Shown piece after piece: positions 57,928-64,000 of a stretch of DNA of 64,000 nucleotides (the first letter of the stretch is position 1; the number at the start of each line of letters is the position of its first letter). The notes below the pieces were generated by a model. The model ran no database searches, was not told the DNA's origin, and saw only the letters and a list, made by a program, of their open reading frames with translations. Where the stretch lies: contig CAJAQB010000001.1 of assembly GCA_903943975.1 (NCBI GenBank), positions 36,049-100,048 on the forward strand, written 5' to 3'. This DNA is from Synechococcus lacustris (lineage in GTDB: Bacteria > Cyanobacteriota > Cyanobacteriia > PCC-6307 > Cyanobiaceae). The translations under genes were made by a program, and so were the position numbers.

Positions 57928-57969
57928 GGGGCCAAGTTAAAGCCCCCTGCCGGGTTCAACATCAAAACT

Positions 57970-59025
57970 TCAGCCACCAAAGGCAGAAATCAAGTTCTTG
58001 CCATTGCTGCGCATCGTTTCGAGGTAGTAATTAGCGGAGTTAGCAGCAGTGGTTGGCTTTAAAGCAGCTGCGGGGCCAGTTTCGATCGGATCAAAGATGC
58101 CCACTGAAATCCCCAGGTCTTTGACAAGGGCATTGAAGGAACCACTGCCCTCCTGGGGTTCAGAAAGCAAGGCCTTCAGCTCACTGGCCTTCACAAGTTT
58201 TGTTACCCGCTGCAGATCGGCGGGGGAAGGATTGGCTTCAGGCAGATCCACCAGGAAGTTTGCTTTGAGCCTGTAGCGCTCGGCGAAGTAGGGGGCGAAA
58301 TCGTGGAAGGCCACAAAGCTCTTGCCGGCATAGGGGGCCAACTGGCTGGCCAGTTCCCTGTTGAGGCTCTGCAGCTGGCTCACCAGGGCAGCAGCATTGC
58401 GGCTATAGCCCGCCTTGCAGCCGGGATCCACGGCGATCAAGCCATCCCTGATCGCCTCCACCTGCTGGGCGGCCCGCAGGGGGTCGAGCCAAATGTGGGG
58501 GTTCTGGTTTTTGTTAGCGAGATTTTTGTGATCTGGATTCTTGTTATCTGGATTCTTGTTATCTGGATTCTTGTTATCTGGATTCATCAGGGTGGTTACC
58601 GCCTTGCTGGTGTCGATCACCAGGAGCTGGGGGTTGTCGACAGTGGCGATCAACTTATCCAGGAAAGTTTCGAGGCCAAGGCCGTTCTTAACCAGCACCC
58701 TTGCTTGCTGGAGGCGAGCCAGGTCGGCGGGCCTGGCTTGAAAATCGTGGGGGCCAACGCTGGCCGGCAGCAGCGGCTCCACCAGGGCGCAATCTCCGGC
58801 CACAGCTTTGCTGAAGAGCGTTATCGGCAAAAAGGTGGTTACCACCCTGGGGCGAACCCCTTTGCCAGCACCAGCATTAGAACCTGGACCAGGGGCCGTG
58901 ACAGCACAGGCCGCCAGCAGGGGGGCCAAAACTGAGGCGCAGACTGAGGCAAAGATCAAGGCCGCGGAAGGCCGCAAGCCAGGGCCAGACCCACCAAGCA
59001 TCGCGAAAACGAGAACCATTTTCAT
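57970..59025 (-). CDS. znuA: Zinc-binding lipoprotein ZnuA
   Basis: ZnuA captures zinc outside the membrane and docks on ZnuB. The frame is 351 residues; the lipobox ends APLLAACA near residue 40. Zinc ligands are the His in SVGPHDFQARPADL, NPHIWLDPLRAAQ and FVAFHDFAPYFAER, plus an acidic residue in VGIFDPIETG. The His-rich loop of most ZnuA proteins is replaced by NPDNK repeats (bases 58511-58585). The Met at residue 9 (59001) is a good alternative start, which would place the Zur-like site upstream of the gene. Confidence 0.9.
   Translation of the reverse strand: MKMVLVFAMLGGSGPGLRPSAALIFASVCASVLAPLLAACAVTAPGPGSNAGAGKGVRPRVVTTFLPITLFSKAVAGDCALVEPLLPASVGPHDFQARPADLARLQQARVLVKNGLGLETFLDKLIATVDNPQLLVIDTSKAVTTLMNPDNKNPDNKNPDNKNPDHKNLANKNQNPHIWLDPLRAAQQVEAIRDGLIAVDPGCKAGYSRNAAALVSQLQSLNRELASQLAPYAGKSFVAFHDFAPYFAERYRLKANFLVDLPEANPSPADLQRVTKLVKASELKALLSEPQEGSGSFNALVKDLGISVGIFDPIETGPAAALKPTTAANSANYYLETMRSNGKNLISAFGG
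58511..58585. repeat. 15-base tandem repeats in znuA
   Basis: Four 15-base units of TTGTKATCTGGATTC run from 58526 to 58585; the last three are identical. A degenerate fifth unit lies at 58511-58525. On the coding strand they encode NPDNK-type repeats in the loop before NPHIW. Confidence 0.88.
59008..59025 (-). promoter_or_regulatory. Zur-box-like site at the znuA start
   Basis: On the plus strand AACGAGAACCATTTTCAT matches 15 of 18 bases with AACGAGAATCATTCCCAT upstream of the porin gene. The porin copy has the dyad GAAT-C-ATTC, a Fur/Zur-type core. Here the dyad is imperfect, and the site overlaps the first codons of the longest znuA frame. Confidence 0.45.
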
Positions 59026-59043
59026 GGTAAGCCGCCGTCGAGC

Positions 59044-59721
59044 TCAGGGGCGCCGCGGCGCCCCCCGCCGGGCCGCCAGCACCTCCTGCACCCGCCGCCA
59101 ATCCACCCCGTGGTGGGCCAGGGCCACTTGAATATGAAAAATCAGATCTGCCGCTTCGCCGGCAATCTCCTCCGGACTGTTGTCTTTGCAGGCCATCACG
59201 AATTCAGCACTTTCCTCGCCGATCTTCTTGAGGATCCGGTTGTCGCCCCCCTCCAAAAGTTTGTTGGTGTAACTGCCCGCTTCAGGGCTCTGGCGGCGCG
59301 CCACGATCACCCGGGCCAGCTCGGTGCAGACATCGGCTGGGGGCGGCAGGGCCGTGGCACCGCCAGCCGTGGGCAGGGGACCCTCGTCGTAGAAGCAGCT
59401 GCGGGCCCCCGTATGGCAAGCCACCTCGCCCCGCTGCTCAATCGTGAGCAGCAACACATCGGCGTCGCAGTCGTAACGAATTCCCCGCAGCCGCTGGAAG
59501 TGGCCACTGCTGGCCCCCTTGTGCCACAGCTCCTGGCGCGAGCGGCTCCAGTAGTGCACCTCCCCCGTGGCCAAGCTGCGTTCGATCGCCTCCCGGTTCA
59601 TCCAGGCCTGCATCAAAACCGCCCCATCGAGCCAGTCCTGGGCGATCGCTGGAATCAAGCCAGCTTCGTTAAAGCGCAGCTGCTCCAGGGGCAGGTCCAA
59701 CAGGGGACTGGGCACGGGCAT
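59044..59721 (-). CDS. hisI: Bifunctional phosphoribosyl-AMP cyclohydrolase / phosphoribosyl-ATP pyrophosphatase HisIE
   Basis: This protein of about 225 residues performs two early steps of histidine synthesis. The HisI half (about 1-115) has the metal motifs RYDCDADVLLLTIEQRG and ACHTGARSCFYDEG, so it is zinc dependent. The HisE half (about 120-210) has GSYTNKLLEGGDNRILKKIG and ESAEFVMACKDNS. Met at 59721 is chosen over one 13 codons upstream. It lies 19 bases before znuA on the same strand. Confidence 0.92.
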   Translation of the reverse strand: MPVPSPLLDLPLEQLRFNEAGLIPAIAQDWLDGAVLMQAWMNREAIERSLATGEVHYWSRSRQELWHKGASSGHFQRLRGIRYDCDADVLLLTIEQRGEVACHTGARSCFYDEGPLPTAGGATALPPPADVCTELARVIVARRQSPEAGSYTNKLLEGGDNRILKKIGEESAEFVMACKDNSPEEIAGEAADLIFHIQVALAHHGVDWRRVQEVLAARRGAPRRP

Positions 59722-59771
59722 CGCCACAGGAGAGACTGAACAAACAGCTTCGCAGTGCAACCTGCGCCCGC

Positions 59772-60227
59772 ATGTATACCTGCTCCAAGCAGTTCGAGGG
59801 CTTCCCCTGCTGTCACCGGCAGCCGAGCCATCCGGGCCATTGCCACTTTGTGCATGGCTACAGCCGCAGTTTCACCTGTTGGTTTGGCGCCAGCGCCCTC
59901 GATGGCTACGGCTTTGTGGTGGATTTTTCCAGCCTCAAACAGTTGCGCCAACAACTGGCAGAGCAGTTTGACCACACCTTTCTGGCCAATGCCAATGACC
60001 CGCTGCTGGCGGAATGGCAGCGGCTCCATGACCTAGGCGCCCTAAACCTGCGGGTGATGCCCAACGTGGGCATGGAAGCCAGCGCCTATTGGGTGTGGGA
60101 ACGGGCCAATGAGCTGCTCTACCAAAGGGACGGCGGCCGCAGCTGGTGTTGGCAGGTGGAGGCCAGGGAAAATCGTAAAAATGCCGCCTGCTGGCAGGCC
60201 CGGCCCAGCTGGGCTGCCTCGGCCTGA
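59772..60227 (+). CDS. 6-pyruvoyl-tetrahydropterin synthase / QueD-like protein
   Basis: This 151-residue protein has the PTPS-fold zinc ligands in QFEGFPCCHRQPSHPGHCHF and VHGYSRSF, and VVDFSSLKQLRQQLAEQFDH with the downstream His. The protein is likely a 6-carboxy-tetrahydropterin synthase (queuosine route) or a biopterin enzyme. The Cys-Cys before the first His is unusual. It is divergent from hisIE and overlaps the next permease gene at stop and start. Confidence 0.72.
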   Translation: MYTCSKQFEGFPCCHRQPSHPGHCHFVHGYSRSFTCWFGASALDGYGFVVDFSSLKQLRQQLAEQFDHTFLANANDPLLAEWQRLHDLGALNLRVMPNVGMEASAYWVWERANELLYQRDGGRSWCWQVEARENRKNAACWQARPSWAASA

Positions 60228-61201
60228 TGGCTGGAATTGCCTTCAACTCCGCCCAGGGGGCCACGGTTTGGGCCGTGTTCCAGGGGCTGCTGCTGGAGGC
60301 CCTGCCCTTCCTGCTGATCGGCGTAAGCATTGCCACCCTTGGCCGCGCCTGGGATCCCCGGGGCCGCTGGCTGCAGCGCTTACCGAATCACCCCCTGCTT
60401 GGTCCGCTCAGTGGCGCCGCCCTCGGCTTTGCCCTGCCCGCCTGTGAGTGCGGCAACGTGCCCGTGGCCCGCAGGCTGCTGGCGGTGGGGGCCCCCTTGG
60501 GCAGCGCCCTGGGCTTTTTATTTGCAGCGCCGGTGCTCAACCCGATCGTGCTGCTGGCCACCTGGGCCGCCTTCCCCGACCGCCCCTGGCTGCTGCTGTT
60601 GCGCCCCTTTGGCAGCCTGCTGATCGCCCTGGTGCTGGCGGCCCTGTTGCAACTGTTGCCAGAAGCGGCCCTGCTCAGCCAAGACCTCCTGGCCGAACGG
60701 CGCCTCAATCAACCGCTAGCCAGCGCCAGCCTCTTGGAGCGGCGGGGCGGCCAGCTCGGTGCGGCGGCGCCCCCCCCCATGGCGCTGGCGCCGCCGCCCC
60801 CCTGGGCAGAGCTGCTCGACCATGGGCTGCGCGAATTTCTGGAACTGGGCGCCCTGCTGCTGATGGGCAGTGCGATTGCCGCCCTGCTCCAGACCCTGAT
60901 CCCCAGGGATGTGTTCCTCAGCCTCGGCCAGGCCCCCACCCTTTCGGTGCTGAGCCTGATGCTGCTGGCCCTGGTGGTAAGCGTTTGTTCCAGCGTGGAT
61001 GCCTTCCTGGCCCTGGGCTTTGCCGACCAGGTAACCCCCGGCGCCCTGCTGGCCTTCCTGCTGCTGGGCCCGGTGATTGACCTAAAAAGCCTGAGCCTGT
61101 TCGGCCGCCTATTTCAACCCCGGGCGATTCTGCTGGTGGTGGCGGCGGTATCGCTCACCGTGCTGTTAATCGGCCAATGGCTCAACCTGGTGCTGCTATG
61201 A
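60227..61201 (+). CDS. COG0701 (DUF318/UPF0718) permease
   Basis: The 324-residue protein has about eight membrane helices. The motif LPACECGNVPVARRLLAVGA near residue 67 carries paired Cys around E-C-G typical of this permease family, and a later KSLSLFGRLFQPRAI closes the core. In other bacteria such permeases lie with TIGR03943 proteins and Zur-regulated genes. The substrate is unknown. The next gene starts inside its stop (ATGA). Confidence 0.82.
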   Translation: MAGIAFNSAQGATVWAVFQGLLLEALPFLLIGVSIATLGRAWDPRGRWLQRLPNHPLLGPLSGAALGFALPACECGNVPVARRLLAVGAPLGSALGFLFAAPVLNPIVLLATWAAFPDRPWLLLLRPFGSLLIALVLAALLQLLPEAALLSQDLLAERRLNQPLASASLLERRGGQLGAAAPPPMALAPPPPWAELLDHGLREFLELGALLLMGSAIAALLQTLIPRDVFLSLGQAPTLSVLSLMLLALVVSVCSSVDAFLALGFADQVTPGALLAFLLLGPVIDLKSLSLFGRLFQPRAILLVVAAVSLTVLLIGQWLNLVLL

Positions 61202-61863
61202 GCTGGCTTCCTCCCCTGGCCCTGGGGTTCTGGGGGGTGGTGCTGCTCCAGGCCTGGGCCAGCGGCCGCCTCAATCTGCTTTTGAGGGCTGATTTCCATG
61301 GCCTGGTGCTCGGCGCTGGCCTGGCCCTGCTGCTGCTGGCCCTGGCCAGCCTGCGTTGGCGGCCCCAGCGCCGGTCCCGCTTGATTCCATGGACCGCCCT
61401 ATTGATGTTGTGGGCCGCGCTTGTGGTGCTGGCCACCCCGCCACGGCCGTCTCTTTCCACCCTGGCGGCCAACCGTTCAGCCAGTGATCTCGGCGCCAGC
61501 CCGCTCTCCTTTCTCTCCCCGCCAGAACAACGCAGCCTCACCGACTGGGTGCGGCTGCTGCGCAACCAACCGGACCCGGCCCTCTATGGGGGTGAACCGG
61601 TGCGGGTGAGTGGCTTTGTGCTGGCGGTGCCGGGCCAAGCACCGGAGCTGGCCCGGCTGTTGGTGCGCTGTTGCCTGGCCGATGCCACCCCCGTGGGACT
61701 AGCGGTGCGCTGGCCCCCTGGCCGGCCCTGGCCCCAGCCCGACCAATGGTTAAAGGTCAGCGGCGTCATGGGGGTGGAGCAGCACCAGGGGGCAGCCCGC
61801 TCGGTATTACTGGCCCAGCAGCTGATCCAGATCCCTGAACCAGCCAGGCCCCTGGAACCATGA
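61198..61863 (+). CDS. TIGR03943 family protein (permease partner)
   Basis: This protein of about 221 residues has two N-terminal membrane helices and a soluble domain with GGEPVRVSGFVLAVPGQAPE and RLLVRCCLADATPVGLAVRW, the CC-x-A-D motif of TIGR03943 proteins. It probably works with the COG0701 permease. It overlaps both neighbours by 4 bases. Confidence 0.82.
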   Translation: MSWLPPLALGFWGVVLLQAWASGRLNLLLRADFHGLVLGAGLALLLLALASLRWRPQRRSRLIPWTALLMLWAALVVLATPPRPSLSTLAANRSASDLGASPLSFLSPPEQRSLTDWVRLLRNQPDPALYGGEPVRVSGFVLAVPGQAPELARLLVRCCLADATPVGLAVRWPPGRPWPQPDQWLKVSGVMGVEQHQGAARSVLLAQQLIQIPEPARPLEP

Positions 61864-63182
61864 AACAAATCCTTGCCTGGCTGGGGGCAGCCCTACTGCT
61901 GGCCCTAGGGCAACAACAACTATTGCGCCAGCGGCCGCCGCGACTGCTGCAGGCAACCACCCAGCCCCCAGGTTCCGGAGCCGCCGCCCTCGAGCTGCGC
62001 TTCAGCCGACCGATCAACAGCAAAAGCCTGCGCCAGGGAGTGGCGCTGAAGCCTCCCCTGCCCTTTGAACTGCTGGGCCAGGGCAGTCGCTGGCGGCTAC
62101 AGATCCCGGCCTCGCAAAGAATCAATGGCCCGCTGCTGCTACGCGTTGCCGGCCGGGATCTCCAGGGCCAGCCCCTGGGGGCCAGCCAATGGCGCTGGGA
62201 TCCCCGCCCCACCCTGGTGGCGGCCCGGCCGGTGGCGGGGGGGGACCAACTACAGCGCTGGGATGGCCGCCAGTGGCAGCCCCTGGGGCCGGTGCATGGG
62301 CCGGTGCAAAGCCTGCTGCCCCTGGGCAACGGCGCCGGGGTAGTCACGGTTACGGCGCAGCAACCAATGGCCCAACAGATCTGGCGCCTGAAGCTTGATC
62401 AGCGGCTGCGACCCCAAGGGGAGCAACAGTTGAACAGGCAGCCGCTGATTTATGCCCACCTGAGCAGCAACCAAACGGGGGCCCTGCTGGTGCAATCCTC
62501 GGAGCAATTGAGCGCCGAGTCGCACCTACAGCTCTGGCCCCCCGAAGGCAACGCCGAAACCCTGAAACTTGCAGCCAGCGGAGCGATCCAACTGGTGCCC
62601 CAGGGGGGCTGGCTGGTGTTGCCGGAAACCGATGGCCTGGCCCTGCGCTCCCTGCCCCCCTTAGCCCCCCAACGGCAATTCCTACCGGGCAGCCGCGACC
62701 TCAGCAGTTTCTGTCCAGAGGCGGGTAGGGCCCTGCTGGTGCGCCACTGGCCCGACTACCGGCGGTCATTGGAGTTTTTGGAACCGGGACGGCCGCCGCG
62801 CCAGATTTGGGTGGGCAATGAAGCCCTGGTGGCCAGTGCCTGCGCCGGCGGCGGTGAGCGGCTCTGGGTGCTGTTGATCAGTGGCCTGCGGGTACCGGAA
62901 CTGGAGATCCTCGAACTGAACCGCCAGGGCAAGCAACTGCGGCGCCAAAGGCTCCAGGGGCTGGAACTGGATCCAGGCAGCGCCTTGCACTACGACCCGG
63001 CCAGCCAGCAACTACTGCTGTTGCTGCGCCCCTTGAATCGCCCCCAAGGGGCAGCGAGCCTGGCCCAGGCCACCCTGCTCGATGCCAGCAGCCTGAGGGC
63101 AAGGCCCCTGGTGGGCGGGGTGCGCCAGGTGGGCTGGTTAGTTTCTAAACAACTGGAACGTCAGCTGGGGCCCCACCCCTAG
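61860..63182 (+). CDS. Hypothetical exported beta-rich protein in the zinc locus
   Basis: I do not recognise this 440-residue protein. It starts with one hydrophobic helix (QILAWLGAALLLALGQQQLL), likely a signal anchor. An early LELRFSRPINSKSLRQGVAL segment suggests an Ig-like domain (about 40-115). The rest contains repeated W-D and L-x-P motifs that could form a beta-propeller. It overlaps the TIGR03943 gene by 4 bases and precedes zur, so it belongs to this operon and may act in metal handling outside the membrane, which is inference. Confidence 0.65.
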   Translation: MKQILAWLGAALLLALGQQQLLRQRPPRLLQATTQPPGSGAAALELRFSRPINSKSLRQGVALKPPLPFELLGQGSRWRLQIPASQRINGPLLLRVAGRDLQGQPLGASQWRWDPRPTLVAARPVAGGDQLQRWDGRQWQPLGPVHGPVQSLLPLGNGAGVVTVTAQQPMAQQIWRLKLDQRLRPQGEQQLNRQPLIYAHLSSNQTGALLVQSSEQLSAESHLQLWPPEGNAETLKLAASGAIQLVPQGGWLVLPETDGLALRSLPPLAPQRQFLPGSRDLSSFCPEAGRALLVRHWPDYRRSLEFLEPGRPPRQIWVGNEALVASACAGGGERLWVLLISGLRVPELEILELNRQGKQLRRQRLQGLELDPGSALHYDPASQQLLLLLRPLNRPQGAASLAQATLLDASSLRARPLVGGVRQVGWLVSKQLERQLGPHP

Positions 63183-63211
63183 GATCCGCCGTTGGCTCAT
63201 TTCTTGCCTTG

Positions 63212-63604
63212 ATGCCGCCCCTTTCGGCCCGCCAGAGCCAGCTCCTGGAAGCGCTGCGCCACAGCCCCGAGGAACTCAGCGGCCAGGCGCTCCATGGCCT
63301 GATTCGTGCTGGGGGGGGAACCATGGGGCTGGCCACGGTTTACAGGCACCTGCGGGCCCTGCAGCAACAGGGGGAGGTGCGCTGCCGTCACCTGCCCAGC
63401 GGCGAGGCCCTTTACGCCCCGCGGGAACGGGATGTGCACCACCTCACCTGCCTGGATTGTGGTAACAGTTCGGTGTTGCATTGCTGCCCGCTGGAGCAGC
63501 AAGCGCTGCAACTCCACCACCCCGAGGGCTTCAGGCCTTTATTCCACACCCTTGAGGTCTTTGGCCTCTGCGCCCAGTGCCAGGGGAAAAAGAGCGAGAG
63601 CTAA
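63212..63604 (+). CDS. zur: Fur-family zinc regulator Zur
   Basis: This 130-residue repressor has the winged helix with GLATVYRHLRALQQQGEVRC near residues 40-59, HHLTCLDCGNSSVLHC, and a C-terminal CAQC. Two CxxC pairs form the structural zinc site. With zinc bound, Zur represses uptake genes such as znuABC. Its place between the zinc operon and a porin preceded by a Zur-like site makes Zur more likely than Fur. A TTG one codon upstream is the alternative start. Confidence 0.85.
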   Translation: MPPLSARQSQLLEALRHSPEELSGQALHGLIRAGGGTMGLATVYRHLRALQQQGEVRCRHLPSGEALYAPRERDVHHLTCLDCGNSSVLHCCPLEQQALQLHHPEGFRPLFHTLEVFGLCAQCQGKKSES

Positions 63605-63676
63605 ACAGCCACCGAAAACAGCCCCAGAAAACAGCCCCTGAACTGACCCACAACCGCCACACCGCAAAGCACTAAG

Positions 63677-63694
63677 AACGAGAATCATTCCCAT
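63677..63694 (+). promoter_or_regulatory. Zur-box-like site upstream of the porin gene
   Basis: AACGAGAATCATTCCCAT contains the dyad GAAT-C-ATTC and lies 16 bases before the porin ATG. It shares 15 of 18 bases with the site at the znuA start. The position fits a repressor operator. Confidence 0.5.
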
Positions 63695-63709
63695 CAAGAC
63701 CGAATTCTC

Positions 63710-64000
63710 ATGGCTGGTTTCCGTTTAGCTCTGCTGCTCTGCTCCGGCCTTGGCGTAGTGGCGCCTTTGGCAGCCCAAGCCCAAGAGCTGAACATGGGGC
63801 CAGTAAACCGTTATGTCGACCAGCAAGACATCGACCGCATGCGGGCCCTGGAGGCCCAAATGGGTCAGGTGACCAGCGTTGGCCAGTTTTCCGACGTGCA
63901 GCCCACCGACTGGGCCTATCAAGCCCTGTCGAACCTGGTGAGCAAGTACGGCTGCGTGGCTGGCTACCCCAACGGCACCTTCAAGGGCAAGCAGGCGATG
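63710..64000 (+). CDS. SLH-domain porin (partial, cut by window edge)
   Basis: The first 97 codons are visible. A signal peptide (FRLALLLCSGLGVVAPLAAQA) is followed by a short helix (VDQQDIDRMRALEAQMGQV) and an SLH domain with FSDVQPTDWAYQALSNLVSK and GCVAGYPNGTFKG. This is the layout of cyanobacterial iron-uptake-type porins of the outer membrane. The beta-barrel lies outside the window. A Zur-like site upstream suggests zinc control. Confidence 0.82.
   Translation, partial: MAGFRLALLLCSGLGVVAPLAAQAQELNMGPVNRYVDQQDIDRMRALEAQMGQVTSVGQFSDVQPTDWAYQALSNLVSKYGCVAGYPNGTFKGKQAM

Overview
The window is a GC-rich stretch of a cyanobacterial chromosome. PsaM, NdhL, CRR6, a Tab2-like protein, DPOR and POR, the alkane pair AAR/ADO, DUF3007 and DUF2214 proteins and form IA RuBisCO point to the Synechococcus/Cyanobium/Vulcanococcus (alpha-cyanobacterial) lineage. 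Genus and strain cannot be read from the sequence alone. No insertion sequence, phage gene or CRISPR array is visible.

Layout. (1) 1-17,841: a complete molybdenum nitrogenase island. A leftward arm reads nifB-nifS-nifU-nifH-nifD-nifK-nifV-nifZ-nifT-arsC/nifO-like, followed on the same strand by modA-modB. A rightward arm reads nifE-nifN-nifX-DUF269-DUF683-nifW-hesA-hesB-MoaD/ThiS-like. The arms diverge from a gene-free region of about 490 bp. (2) 17.8-23.8 kb: a small unknown gene, an NCS2-type permease, small membrane proteins, an AT-rich repeat island, a Deg/HtrA lipoprotein protease, dnaA and a beta-carbonic anhydrase. (3) 23.9-31.1 kb: rbcL-rbcS divergent from chlN-chlB-chlL (dark-operative protochlorophyllide reductase), then the light-dependent enzyme por. 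No carboxysome shell gene lies beside RuBisCO. (4) 31-47.5 kb: core genes, including psaM, phoU-like, CRR6, a TauE/SafE protein, a lipoate ligase-like protein, a site-2 protease, trpF, folE, accA, aar, ado, an S1-domain protein, a Tab2-like gene, a laccase-domain protein and a lipase. (5) 47.5-55.7 kb: many small proteins, two ribbon-helix-helix proteins, trpA, ndhL, an unusual tRNA, a Nif11-cupin fusion, psiE and a group 2 sigma factor. (6) 55.7-64 kb: a zinc locus with znuABC, a COG0701 permease, a TIGR03943 protein, an unknown 440-residue protein, zur and the start of an SLH porin.

How the parts fit. ModAB would supply molybdate. NifU/NifS and HesB supply Fe-S clusters. NifB, NifEN, NifX and NifV build FeMo-cofactor, and NifHDK fixes N2. 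The same window carries ChlN/ChlB/ChlL, homologues of nitrogenase that reduce protochlorophyllide. A nif cluster in this lineage was reported for Vulcanococcus limneticus, so the island is not new in kind. The points most worth checking are RuBisCO without neighbouring carboxysome genes, a strong terminator between rbcS and carbonic anhydrase, a tandem duplication that moved the chlB start to TTG, a short-armed tRNA with a UAA anticodon, an apparent shared Zur-type site in the zinc locus, and a possible NtcA-type promoter for modA.
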